64,000 nucleotides of DNA from Gigaspora rosea (lineage: Eukaryota > Glomeromycota > Glomeromycetes > Diversisporales > Gigasporaceae), in the NCBI GenBank assembly GCA_003550325.1, contig QKWP01000041.1, forward strand, positions 503,894-567,893, read 5' to 3'. The position numbers were made by a program, and so were the translations under genes. A model generated the notes under the pieces. The model did no database searches. It was given only the letters and a program-made list of their open reading frames with translations, and was not told the origin of the DNA. Shown here one piece after another: positions 24,331 through 34,816 of this stretch; position 1 is the first letter of the stretch; every line of letters starts with the position of its first letter.

Positions 24331-24673
24331 AATGTGCTATGCAATAAAGTATTACAATCGACTTTTGAACGCACTTAAAAAAAAATCATATTACTTGTGA
24401 CCAAAAGATCATTTAGAGAGATTTATTAGAGTGGTACTTGAAGGCTATGCGCTTAAAGAGAGCACTTAGAGCTCTTTTTTTTTTTTTGCGCGTAAGGAGG
24501 ACCCAAACAATCTATATGAGGTTATATTTGAGCATCATAGTAAAAATTTTTTTGGTTATCAGTTTTGTTTTAGTAATATAAGCTATATTTCAAATATTAA
24601 ATAAAACTTTTACTCAGTTTTACCTTTTTTTAAAATACATCGTTCTCTAAAAAAAAAAAAAAAAAAAAAAAAA
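24331..24673. other. MULE interior up to the assembly gap
   Basis: The stretch contains 'gcgcttaaag' and 'gcgcgtaaggagga', which reappear inverted just after the gap (about 25490-25600), indicating a foldback element spanning the gap. It ends in a run of A. I see no gene. Confidence 0.4.
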
Positions 24674-25047
24674 NNNNNNNNNNNNNNNNNNNNNNNNNNN
24701 NNNNNNNNNNNNNNNNNNNNNNNNNNNNNNNNNNNNNNNNNNNNNNNNNNNNNNNNNNNNNNNNNNNNNNNNNNNNNNNNNNNNNNNNNNNNNNNNNNNN
24801 NNNNNNNNNNNNNNNNNNNNNNNNNNNNNNNNNNNNNNNNNNNNNNNNNNNNNNNNNNNNNNNNNNNNNNNNNNNNNNNNNNNNNNNNNNNNNNNNNNNN
24901 NNNNNNNNNNNNNNNNNNNNNNNNNNNNNNNNNNNNNNNNNNNNNNNNNNNNNNNNNNNNNNNNNNNNNNNNNNNNNNNNNNNNNNNNNNNNNNNNNNNN
25001 NNNNNNNNNNNNNNNNNNNNNNNNNNNNNNNNNNNNNNNNNNNNNNN
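24674..25047. other. Assembly gap (374 N)
   Basis: The bases are unknown. The gap is flanked by an A run and by a 17-bp minisatellite, so repeat collapse is the likely cause and its true length is uncertain. Confidence 0.98.
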
Positions 25048-25263
25048 TCCCTTTTACCCCTCTCTCCCTTTTACCCCTCTCTCCCTTTTACCCCTCTCTC
25101 CCTTTTACCCCTCTCTCCCTTTTACCCTTCTCTCCCTTTTACCCCTCTCTCCCTTTTACGCCTCTCTCCCTTTTACGCCTCTCTCCCTTTTACCCCTCTC
25201 TCCCTTTTACCCCTCTCTCCCTTTTACCCTTCTCTCCCTTTTACCCCTCTCTCCTTTTTACCT
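25048..25263. repeat. 17-bp minisatellite, about 12.7 copies
   Basis: The unit tcccttttacccctctc is repeated head to tail with rare single-base variants (t/c or g/c in 'acccc', and a final 'cctttttac'). One strand is almost purely pyrimidine. It abuts the gap, so the array is probably longer. Confidence 0.95.
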
Positions 25264-25920
25264 GCCAGGTTATTATTATAGCCCAATTTTTCATTAGCAC
25301 ATTTCAAATATAACATTTATAAAATTACCCATTACCATTCTTTCAAATATACTCATTTTACTCATTACCCATTTTCAAATATAACCTTTTTTTCCAATAC
25401 CTACTTTTCAAATATAACCTTTTTTAAAAAACGGCCCTCCATTAGCTATTTTTCAACTATGACCTCACATAGATTGTTCAGGGTCCTGCGTAAGGTTTTT
25501 TTTGTACTTAAGGTTTTTTTCTGCGCTTGAAGTTTTTTTTCCTTTTTTTTTTTTGGCTTAAAAGTTTTTTTTTTTGCGCTTAAAGTTTTTTTTTAATATG
25601 TTTTTCAGCTTTTTATACCTAGCTTCAGCATCTTATATATAACTTCAATACTTCATGCCTAGTCTCCTTTCAAATATTACTTTGTTTAAGACGTGTTTTA
25701 AGATCAGTTAAATTTTTTCGAATCTCAATGTGATACCTTTTTCTTTGTATAAAGAATTTTTTTTATAAAAAATTTTTTTGCATAATTTTTTTTTTTTAAA
25801 AAAGTTGAGCAGTACTTTCTACGATTAAGAAACAAACATTAAGTCTCTTATATTTCACATGCCCTAATTAAAAAACTTTCATTTATAACAAAAATCGTGA
25901 ATAAAATACTTAATAATGTC
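25264..25920. repeat. Low-complexity repeats after the minisatellite
   Basis: About 25300-25440 has imperfect iterations of 'tttcaaatataac' and 'ttacccatt'. About 25490-25600 has repeated '(g)cgcttaaagtttttttt'. Parts pair inverted with 24440-24560 across the gap. No gene is seen. Confidence 0.5.
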
Positions 25921-26648
25921 AGGCTTATATGAACGTTATTTTAATGTCAATAATTCATTTGAGCTTCCTGTTGAAGAGTTTTAAAGGCAATGGGCTCTTG
26001 TAGACAACTTCTGGATAAGGTTCAATGGCTATAAACAAAAAATAGCGACGAATGGAAAGTTTATGTGTGCTGGCTCTTAAGACCAAGAGAATCAAGCGAA
26101 AGAAAAGAAGATGTCCCTCCTGAGTATAACTTGAAAGCGACTACCTGTTGAATGTAAAGCTAGGGTAAAAATAACCTAGTTTTCTGTTACAAAAATTGTT
26201 CGTGTTGAATGAGTAAATGATACTCCAGACCATTGCCATAATATTGATGAAGTCAATATGCAAAATGCTCAAATTTTATTAAGAAGTTAGTAAGTGAAGA
26301 AGCAGTCAAGGGTTATCACCTCCCAGCAATCGCGGATGTTGTTCGAAATAAGGCTAAGAAAGCATGTGAAAACTTAGGTGTAGAATATCTCAAGACACAG
26401 GATATTACAACATTAAATTTAAACTCATAGGCTCAATAAATTCACACCTTGTTGGTAATTCTAATATAAAGGTTGATAATATTGAAACAGTAAAATTCTT
26501 AACCGAAAAAAACTATTTAATAGAACGATTTTTTGTTCGAAAGTCTTACTATGGATTTTGCTTCGCAAATTCAGAACAATTAGAAAGTCTAATGCGATAT
26601 AGTTGGCTAACTCTTATAAACTCGACGCATAAAACCAATAGGCATAGT

Positions 26649-26830
26649 AGGACCCCAAAATATACATAGATAGGTCAGATATGAGTTTGCTTATTTTTGA
26701 GGTTTTTTATACAGATCTTTTCCATTTATAGTAATTTTTTTTGCTTATTTTTGAAGTTTTTTATGCAAATCATTCTTTTTTTAGTAACCCTATAATTAAC
26801 CTGACCTATCTATGTATATTTCGGGGTCCT
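26649..26830. mobile_element. Intact 182-bp 'AGGACCCC' MITE
   Basis: The ends AGGACCCCAAAATATACATA and TATGTATATTTCGGGGTCCT are inverted, followed by 'gataggtcag'/'ctgacctatc'. Perfect 8-bp duplications ggcatagt lie at 26641-26648 and 26831-26838. Removing the MITE and one duplication restores the host frame ('THKTNRHSWRLF'). An 8-bp duplication fits hAT; other families cannot be excluded. Other copies in the window: 22399-23293 and 24150/34816. Confidence 0.9.
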
Positions 26831-27373
26831 GGCATAGTTGGAGACTATTTACATTATATGTTCGTAATGGCTGCGGTTCTTGGAACATAGGTGCGCATTT
26901 TTATATTAGTAATGAGAATAGCGAAACTGTAATGTCAGCATTAAAAATTATTCAAAAGTTTGCCCCCCACTGGAGCCCACGATACATGCTTCTTGACCAG
27001 AGTAGTGTAGAAGCTAATGGTATTGAGGCAGCCTTCCCAGGATCTCAAGCTGGAGAGCAAGTGTGTAGTATCCTTCTTTGCACGGTTCTGTTATATGCAC
27101 GTGGATGAGAAATATATATCACGAACCAACTCTTGACCAAATGACCTATACAATGCATAAAAGAACAAAGGCCGGATGTGAAGGTGACATCCAAGATGCT
27201 ATAACTAACTGCCCTGTTCCAGCAGTTGTTAAATATATCACCAGGAATTATTTAAAAAATTCAAATAAGTGGGCCCTTTGGGCCCAACAACACTTACCCC
27301 TTCTTCTTCAGATTACATCAACAAATCCCCTTGAATCTTACCACAGTGAGCTCAAAAAAAAAAAGCTCAAATA

Positions 27374-28410
27374 GGGGTGTGGCGACATAGTGTAGTTGGA
27401 TTGTTGTCACTCCCCAAGTAGTTGTAACAAAGGTACAAAGTTTGAATCCTACTGAAGACTATTTTGAAGGATTTACCTGTGTTATGGTAACCTGGACTCT
27501 GAGCTCGGATTTACAAATCTGTTTCTTAGATTATACCAACTTATATTGGGAGCTCTGGCGCTGTATTATGCACAGAATTGGAGCGCATAGATCCTGGGAG
27601 CGCAGGCGCTGTGTTATGCACAGAACCATAGGACAAAAGGAAACCATACTTGGCAAGACCCGAGTAGAGAGGTAGCCAGACTTTCGACAGTACCTAACAG
27701 GAATCAGATCGGAACTGACCGGTAGTGGACTAACCGGAAGCGGACTTACAACAACAAGGTTTATGGCGGACCCTACCAACCGGACTGCTGGGGTCGCACA
27801 GGAGGAAAAGGACATGTGTATCAATGTACCAGGGGAGGGGCCCTGGGTTCGCCAGAGCAGACCAACCCTTCCGGGTCTTCAGATTGGAAGTAGGAAGACA
27901 ACCGGCGGAAAGAAAGCTTCTGGGGAAAGAAGTCAAAAGAAGAATGGAACAGTACTGGGATTGGGTGAACTCTATAAGGGCAGAAGTAGGTAGTGATAGC
28001 GGTTAGATAACCACCCCTAACTGCAAGTGTTGGTCTCGGCAAATGCGTACACTACCGAAGTGTAGGTGATACCTGTGTGGGACAAGGACCGCTCTACCAA
28101 GTTTCCCACTGGGATAAACTAGTCGTAAAGGGGCTGGTTAGCATCCGGAACAGTATTCTGGTGATACAAGATGGTCTGACAGGAAGCAGGGATTAGAGGG
28201 TTTAAATAGACAATCCAGTATGTGGGTTGCAGGTATGGTAGCTAGTGTAGAACCTTTGGGTGGCTACTTAAATAGGCAACCAAAAGTTGCAGGTGAGGCT
28301 AGTTGTACTTTCGTCAATGTATAAATGTCAGATTTCCCTCCATATAGGGCGTCCGGGGTCTGATTATCTTGAATAAAAAAGCTCTCCCCTAAAGTGGGCA
28401 CTTTGACTTG
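27374..28410 (+). mobile_element. Long tRNA-headed SINE-like retroelement
   Basis: It starts with a tRNA-like head: an A box 'tagtgtagttgg' (27388-27399) and a B box 'agtttgaatcc' (about 27439-27449), spaced about 50 bp as in tRNA genes. It ends in a 15-A run. A 20-bp target duplication (11 A followed by gctcaaata) lies at 27354-27373, with its partner ending at 28434. This is the signature of LINE-driven target-primed insertion. It is 1037 bp, much longer than typical SINEs, and GC-richer than its surroundings. Two direct copies of about 45 bp ('gcgctgt(a/g)ttatgcacaga') lie at about 27550-27630. Small ORFs on both strands show no recognised domain, so it is probably non-autonomous. RNA polymerase III transcription is inferred from the boxes. 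Confidence 0.8.
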
Positions 28411-28516
28411 AAAAAAAAAAAAAAAGCTCAAATACGCATGGTCTAATCGGCATGTATTTTTTGTTTATTAGGTTCTTAAAGTGTGGCAGCTCAACGTATC
28501 AAGACTAGACAATGTA

Positions 28517-28657
28517 AATTTAAAAAAAATTGAAAAAATAAATAAATAAAAAGAAAAAAAATAAAATAAATAAATAGATAAAAAAAAAATAAAATAAATA
28601 AATAAATAAAATAAATAAATAAATAAATAAATAAAAAAGAAAAAATAATAAATATAA
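28517..28657. repeat. (AAAT)n microsatellite
   Basis: It is an almost uninterrupted run of 'aaat/taaa' with A-rich interruptions. ORFs called through it on the minus strand (runs of Phe/Leu/Tyr/Ile) are artefacts. Confidence 0.95.
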
Positions 28658-28996
28658 GGCATTCATTATGTATCTTCAAAAATTCGCTAAAGTGAAAGGT
28701 TAGTGTCATGGAAGGCATTGATTAAAATTAATCTTTATGATAAGAATTCCAAGATGATGATAAGGCTAAAACCTAGACGATGTGTGCAAAACACAAACAT
28801 AAGGCTGAAGAAAAGATAAAAAGTCATTGAAGGGCAAGTAACCTTTTTTTTTTAACCAAATTTTAGTTCATTTTAATTGATATACTTTTTAACTTATAGC
28901 TTAAACCTTGTGATCTTACGACCATCTATAGTTTATAGTATGAGAATTAAGCATTTGTTTATTATCAAACAAATCTGCTGAAATAGGGAATACAAG

Positions 28997-29396
28997 CAGT
29001 GTTGGAATATGACCAGGTCATAACAGGTTATATCAAAGTTTAATTAGTAAGTTTATATGACAATAGTTATATGATTTTATTAATTAAACTTGGTAATATA
29101 ATCTGTTATAACTTTGTTAAATAATCTTAGCAATAATATGATCTGTTATAACCTGTAATATAAATTTTTTGTGATATGACCTGTTATGACCAGTAATAAC
29201 AGGTCATATTACAAAAAAGTCATATAACAGATCATAACAGATCATATTACTAAGTTCAATTGCTGAGGTTATTTGACTAAGCCATAACAGATTATATTAC
29301 CAAGTTTAATTAATGAAATCAAATAACTATTGTTATATAATCTTACTAATTAAACTTTGATATGACCTATTACGACCTGGTCATATTCCAACCCTG
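28997..29396. mobile_element. 400-bp hAT-type foldback MITE
   Basis: The element folds on itself almost completely. The left end CAGTGTTGGAATATGACCAG pairs with the right end CTGGTCATATTCCAACCCTG, and the arms run to a centre near 29190. Perfect 8-bp duplications aatacaag lie at 28989-28996 and 29397-29404. The CAG-type end with an 8-bp duplication is typical of hAT. The internal 'ataacaggtcatat' motif repeats several times. Confidence 0.9.
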
Positions 29397-29425
29397 AATA
29401 CAAGTGGCTCATTTAATTTTAGTTA

Positions 29426-30035
29426 GGGAAGTGCAGTAAATCACGTAATTAGGGTTTACATAGGTCCTGACCCCCCTCCCCCCTAGTGATAGGACTATTG
29501 ACCAATCAAATTTAAAAAAACTCAAAAACGTCTTTGAACTGAAAATAAGCTATCCTGCAATCGACAAAAGTCGCTACATAGTAAAGTCTAAATTTTACTA
29601 AACAAATCGAAAAGAATTTATTAAGTAAACTTATTCAGCAGATCAAAATACACTTACTACAAAATTTTCTTAAGTATTAGAGAATTTTTATTAATTGACT
29701 TTTGATTTTTACGTTCGACGAAAAAATTAAAATTTTTTAAAAAAATATATTCGACGAACGTAAAGTTAAAAGGTAAATAATAAAAAGTTCTCCAATACTT
29801 ATAAAAATTTTGTAATAAGTGTATTTTGATCTGCTGAATAAGTTTACTTAATTGATATTTTTCAATTTGCTTGGTAAAATTAGACTTTACTATGTAGCAG
29901 CTATCTGCGATTAACTAAAAATCGATTTTCTTCAATATAATTGGCTATTTATACTATATATATACTGTATATATAGGACGTGATATTTGGGGACCCCCAC
30001 CCCCCTAAAAAATTACATGATTTTCTGCACTTCCC
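29426..30035. mobile_element. 610-bp Harbinger-like MITE
   Basis: The left end GGGAAGTGCAGTAAATCACG and the inverted right end CATGATTTTCTGCACTTCCC are flanked by TTA (29423-29425 and 30036-30038), the usual PIF/Harbinger target. GC-rich 'acccccctcccccct' tracts lie just inside both ends. The core (about 29520-29935) is itself palindromic and is shared with the TA-flanked element at 50460-51010. Confidence 0.75.
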
Positions 30036-30523
30036 TTACAGATTTGGATCTTAGAAGGACGTATATAAGGCATTAATTACCGTGAATTAAGTAATTCTGA
30101 CAAGACGTTTCAAGCCCCTATTATCTATATCAGATAAGAATTGAAAAGACAAATGTAAGGCACTCAATTTGTAGTCCCGCAAATTACTTGGGCTTGTAAT
30201 TTCTAAAAGGTTTTTTTTCTTGAAATTGAAAGAACAAATATTAAGCACCTAATACTAAAAATCTGCCGTGATGAGAGATCTTAATAGAATTTTTCTAAAT
30301 AGAATTGGAGTTGAAGAGGCAAACATAAGGTATTCATTTATCTGCTAATATGGATCATGCAGTGAAATATAGTATAAACATAAAGCATTTATACATTATT
30401 TGAAAGTAACTAAGGCGATTCTATTGGAATTTTTAAACTGCCATTTGTCACACTTACGGAATTGGTACAGAAAAGAATAAAGCCGATTTTGATCATTGGA
30501 TTAACAAGTAAGTTATATATTTA

Positions 30524-30742
30524 TTGTGATTGATTAAAATGAAATCAGATTAAAATGAAATATGTATACTATAAAAAATAGACAAGCCACCGAAAAATAA
30601 ATTTTTTGGGGCGCATTTTTTAGGGCTAGAGTTAGAGATTAATTTTAAAATAGAGTTTATATTAAACAAGTACAAGTGGGTTTTAGAGGGTTAAATAGAA
30701 ACCCACATTTCATTTTAATCTGATTTCATTATGATCCGCAAC
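30524..30742. mobile_element. MITE, about 219 bp
   Basis: The inverted ends share 'aatgaaatcagattaaaatg'. The core has 'ttttttagggctagagttag' and 'gggttttagagggtt', matching the 18765-18930 copy. The target duplication is unclear. Confidence 0.6.
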
Positions 30743-32037
30743 ATTTATTAATTATTTATGGTCGATTTAATTAAATCACAATTATGAAACTAGTGTTGAA
30801 AAGGATAAAGCGGTATATCATTATTAGATTAGTCCTTGTAAAAAACAAGATGGTCAAGTGGAAATGAAGCTTTGATAATTGCATAAAGGAATTTCAAAAT
30901 CATGAGTCACTTGAACATTATCGAATAGTTTTCTTTTAGTAGACTCAAGAATTTTCAAAAGAATAGAGTTAATAGCATTCAAATGATTGGTAATGAATTT
31001 TTAGCAATATGGTTAGATGTTATACGAATAATTTTAGGTGAATTTTGAAAATACAAGCAGTTATGTATACTTTTATATAGAGTACCGTTTAAAACTTTCC
31101 CCAGATCTCATAATTCATTAGACTTTATAAAAAAAGTAAGTTAATACCTTATTTTGTTAGCTATGAATAGTTTCTCTTAATTAGTAACATGCTTTTATAT
31201 ATATATTAATCGGAAAACATCAAATACAGCGAGAGAATGAAATCGTTATAATATATAGGCTAACTCAAAACAACCACAAACGAATATATGCTAGTACTTG
31301 ATGAATTTAGTTTTAAAAACTAATTGAAGATGTACACGTTGTAAACGATATCACTTCAAAGTCCTGGTGCTAGACATGTGACCTCCGAAATGATGGACAA
31401 GTGGAGATAAAATATCGATGATTACATTAAAAAGCTTTAGTTTAATGCTATAAAATACATGGATATAATCGAATGGATTTCATTTATAGATTAAATAACT
31501 TTCAAAAGATTGGCGAGATTGGCAATAGGTCAATAACATACAATCTTTCTTGAGATCTTGCCTAGTTCCCGAAATTCATTAAATTTTTTAAATGAGGTAT
31601 GTTAAATTTTTACTATTATTATTTATTATGATTATATATTTATTTTAATTGGCTTGCATTTGAAGGTTAAAGTAGGATTTAATAACTTGATCTATGAACC
31701 AAAAATTAACATTGTCTAGTCTATTTAAAATCAGAATAATTTAGAGTTAGGATAAGAAATAATTTAATTTATAGATTTCTTGCACTTTTCATTGGCTATT
31801 TTTTACTTATTAACATAAATATGCTTTATTTTAAGGATTTTTATGTTATTCACAAGTGGTTTAGTTGCACTAAATATTTTATTTTACCTAAAACCTTAAA
31901 AGTTTTTTTATCTGAAATTTTAGCGTAGAAAAAAAATTTTTTTTATATAATTTAAATACAAATAGACCGTTTATATCATATTTTTTTTTAAAATAGCAAT
32001 GATAATAACAGATTTACTTTTTATTATTTTATTGTAG
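30743..32037. other. AT-rich, no gene seen
   Basis: Short weakly repeated phrases (for example 'gatggtcaagtggaaatgaagc' near 30850 and 'gatggacaagtggagat' near 31391) suggest an old duplication of about 540 bp. No coding features. Confidence 0.3.
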
Positions 32038-32615
32038 GTGCGTGTACAAAGATACTCGAAATTGACAGTAAAAAAGATTTCGATGCAAAAGTAACCACGG
32101 CTAATTTTTGGACTAAAAAGATTTCAATCGCTAATGTAAGATCTGAACTTCTTATTGAAATCCAAAAATTTCCTTTTCCTATTCAAAACCTTATTGCGGA
32201 AGAAGCGCATGCAGTTTCAAAAAGATTGCAAGAAGGAAAGAAGGTGCCCAATCTTAAAACAGCTGAATGTTCTTGCAAATTTTTTACCCATTACATGTTA
32301 CCTTGCTGTCATATCTTTCACGAACAACTTTGTGGCAATTTCAGTATTTTGACATCGGAAATGTGGAGCCGCTTTCAACAAACCTTTAACGAAAGTGAAC
32401 TAGAAGTGTATCAATCGCATATGTTGGTGGAAGTACTACCGATTCAACGGTCGGATGCTGAAAAAAATCCAGAAAAAAGTCAGCAAATTATGAATGAACT
32501 GTTTGAAAGAACTAAAGACCAATATTATTGGTTAGCTAAGAAAAACATAGATGAAGCAATGAATTTCATTGGAGATTTGGGAAGAGTATTGGAACCTGTA
32601 ATTAAAAAAAATTAG
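32038..32615 (+). pseudogene. C-terminal SWIM part of the MULE transposase
   Basis: One frame is open for 192 codons. It matches the end of the 4955-6927 transposase: 'CTKILEID', 'KFPFPIQNLI', the SWIM finger 'CSCKFFTHYMLPCCHIFH' (about 32268-32321) and 'MNELFERTKDQYYWL'. No start codon fits its beginning; it continues 'GLIG' at 28449. Unlike the N-terminal half it has no stop. SWIM fingers in MULE transposases are thought to assist DNA binding. Confidence 0.75.
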
Positions 32616-33658
32616 GACAAAATAAAAAAATTTATGCTAATGGTTTTTAGTTTTTCATAATTTTAAATTTTACTTCTCAACAATGAATTTTATTAATGAT
32701 AATAAAATGTGTACATTATTTGATGAATAAATTATATATTTACTGGTAATTATACGATTAAAAAAAATAGAGAAATATATTTAATAGAGAATTTTAATTG
32801 CAATAAAATTTGTACAAAATAAATTATGTATGTATATATATACTGATAAGCTGGTAATTTAATGCGTAAGTAAAAGAATAAAGAAGTAGCATTTAATAGA
32901 TTCCTATAAACTATATAATCTAACGCATAAGTAAAAGAATAGATAAGCATTATTTAATAAAGATTCTGTTGAGATAAAATGTATATATTTCTTTGTAAAT
33001 GAACTATATACTTACTAATGATTTAACGCTCATGAAAGAACAAAGAAGTAACGTTTAATAGAGTCTCATGACGATAAAAAATGCATACATTATGCTATGA
33101 ATAAGCTATATACTTACTAACTAGATAACGCGTAAGTAATATTTGATAGAGTTCTATGAAGATAAAATGCGTATATTATTTTGTGAATAAACTATGCCTA
33201 CAAACTGAATAACACAACCAAAAAAAGATTTAATAGAGAATTCTTTGATGATTATAATAACTACCTCACTAAAAAAAATAGGGTTTTATCATGGCGAAAG
33301 ATTCTAAAAACTTAACATTTCGCCCAGAAAAAGTTCAGTTCGATTTATACATAACATTATTCTCATACAGTCAGGGAATATACCATATTTGGCTATTGCA
33401 GATCGCACCTTATTTAGTATTGATCATCCATTGGGTTGTTCTAGATTTTGTTCCAGATTATTCCACGTGTTATAAAAATTGGCCAATAAAATTTAAATAT
33501 TTAAAAAACAATTTTTTTTATTTTTATTTTTTTAAATTTTTTATTAATTTCAGAATTTTAAAATAAAGAATCTAATACAATACTATATTAAAAATCTAAC
33601 TATATCCTACAGTGCCATAATTCAATATTTCTAAAACTAACTACTATGTCACGAATAT
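32616..33658. other. AT-rich MULE interior with weak short repeats
   Basis: From about 32690 to 33230 a loose repeat of 60-110 bp recurs ('aaagaagtaacgtttaatagag', 'gaataaactatata', 'cttactaa'). An ORF at 33291-33566 (91 codons, hydrophobic, 'MAKDSKNLTFRPEK...') has no recognised motif and may be chance. Confidence 0.35.
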
Positions 33659-34225
33659 AAAACTCATGTGCTATGTTTGTCCAGAATCTACCAAATCTCG
33701 TGCTATGTTCATCCCAAATCTACCTATTATTCTTACGTTCGAATCTACCTAATTACTGTGTTATTATTGTCCCAATTATTGTGCTATGTTCGTCCTGTGC
33801 TATGTTCGTCCCAACTATCGTGCTACGTTCGTCCCAACTATCATGCTACATTCATCCCAACTATTGTGCTATTGCTACGTTTGTCCCAAACTATCATGCG
33901 ATATTCGTTTCAATTATCATGCTACATTCGTCCCAATTATTGTGCTACAACATTCCGAATCTACCAAACTATCGTGCTACGTCCATTCCAACTATCTTGC
34001 TATGTTCATTCTTGCTATCACGCTACCAACTATCATACTACATTCATCCCTACAATTATGATATGTTCAACCCAATTATTACTACGTTCCAATTATTGTA
34101 CTATGTTCGTCCCAACTATCGAACTATGTTTGTCAACTATTGTGCTTGTCCCAACTATAATACTACGTTCGTTCTAACTATGCTACACTCATCTTTAATC
34201 TACCTATCGTGCTACGTTCATTCTT
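33659..34225. repeat. Degenerate minisatellite of about 24 bp
   Basis: The unit is close to 'gtgctacgttcgtcccaactatc', repeated about 20 times with many substitutions and a few indels. Because the unit is a multiple of 3 and lacks stops, all three forward frames stay open (Cys/Tyr/Pro/Asn-rich translations). These overlapping ORFs are most likely artefacts of the repeat. Confidence 0.85.
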
Positions 34226-34711
34226 ACTACAGTAATTATAAATAAATTAAAATTTTAGTTACTATAGCATAATAAAACTTTAAAACGTTCTTAAATATGT
34301 ACAAATTTTAAAAAGGTTCTTAAGATTAACTGTTAATTGATGACAAGTTTTAACTTTTTGTGCAAAATGAATACCTTTTTTTAGCTTCTCACTTACTTTG
34401 GCAAAAAAGGCTGATCGCCGCTGATTAATTTTGATTATTAAAACTAGACACCTTGAACTATATGTTCGAAACTTACCAGGTCTCAGATAATTATCAAAAA
34501 AATTTTTTTCACAATGAGGGGTAAAAGGCACGTGAAAGCCAATCAAATTCAAGAATCCACCTGTAGATCGTTCTAGAATGTAATTCCTAATTTGGTATAA
34601 TCCCTGACTGTCATATGCTCAAGATTTGATTGGTTGACGATCACAAAAGTCAATTGACATGCATGACCCTGGACCATCGGCTTGATTGATCTGCTGGGCT
34701 TTAAGGAACCC

Positions 34712-34816
34712 CTATTTATAGTAATTTTTGCTTATTTTTGAAGGTTTTCTGCAAATTTTTTCTTTTTTAGTAAATTTATAATTAACCTAACCTATTTATA
34801 TATATTTCAGTGTCCT
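34712..34816. mobile_element. Right half of the MITE split by the 10.5-kb MULE
   Basis: From the duplication ctatttatag the sequence continues exactly as the second half of the intact MITE at 26649-26830, ending 'tatatttcagtgtcct'. Joined to 24150-24230 it makes one full MITE. Confidence 0.85.

Larger units (their letters stand above)
25930..28449 (+). pseudogene. MULE transposase, N-terminal and DDE part, decayed and interrupted
   Basis: Fragments in several frames match the transposase at 4955-6927. The N-terminal region has many stops. 'LTLINSTHKTNR' (about 26607) holds the first DDE position, with Asn instead of Asp. 'RLFTLYVRN' follows after an inserted MITE (26649-26830). 'MLLDQSSVEA' (second Asp, about 26987), a frame change near 27085, 'TNPLESYHSELK' (Glu, about 27319), then a SINE-like insertion (27374-28410) and 'HGLIG' up to 28449. 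The C-terminal SWIM part resumes at 32038. With the first Asp changed and several stops it cannot be active. Confidence 0.75.
28450..32037. other. 3.6-kb segment separating two halves of one transposase
   Basis: The coding sequence leaves off at 'ggtctaatcg' (28449) and resumes at 'gtgcgtgtac' (32038) in the matching frame. The segment begins GC and ends AG, so it could be a GC-AG intron grown by insertions, or simply inserted DNA. It contains an AAAT microsatellite, three MITEs and otherwise AT-rich sequence; no gene of its own is visible. Confidence 0.5.
24231..34711. mobile_element. 10.5-kb MULE with inserted passengers
   Basis: The left end GGGTTCCTTAAAGCCCAG (24231) and the inverted right end CTGGGCTTTAAGGAACCC (ending 34711) remain similar for about 95 bp inward (shared 'agatcaatcaagc', 'catgca', 'tcaattga' and 'accaatcaaa'). 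Perfect 10-bp duplications ctatttatag flank it (24221-24230 and 34712-34721). Inside are a MULE transposase in two parts, an assembly gap, minisatellites, MITEs and a SINE-like element. The original element was probably several kb shorter. Confidence 0.85.

Noticed and set aside
25048..25263. Regular short repeats considered as a CRISPR array
   Set aside because: Units are contiguous 17-mers with no unique spacers; this is a minisatellite in a eukaryotic genome.
27374..27460. tRNA gene
   Set aside because: A and B boxes are present but no complete cloverleaf with a sound acceptor stem is visible, and the unit continues as a poly(A)-tailed retroelement.
27763..28042. Small ORFs on both strands in the SINE-like element
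   Set aside because: Frames overlap on opposite strands, lack recognised motifs and occur in locally GC-rich DNA where long chance ORFs are expected; noted only as part of the element.
28468..28718. Minus-strand ORFs of Phe/Leu/Tyr/Ile runs that look like membrane proteins
   Set aside because: They are translations of the (AAAT)n microsatellite at 28517-28657.
33668..34245. Three overlapping forward ORFs (169, 190 and 91 codons), Cys/Tyr/Pro-rich
   Set aside because: They arise from a minisatellite whose unit is a multiple of three; all frames stay open together, which real genes do not do.
34280..34552. Minus-strand 90-codon ORF
   Set aside because: It shows no motif or family resemblance and ends near the MULE's right inverted repeat; treated as chance.
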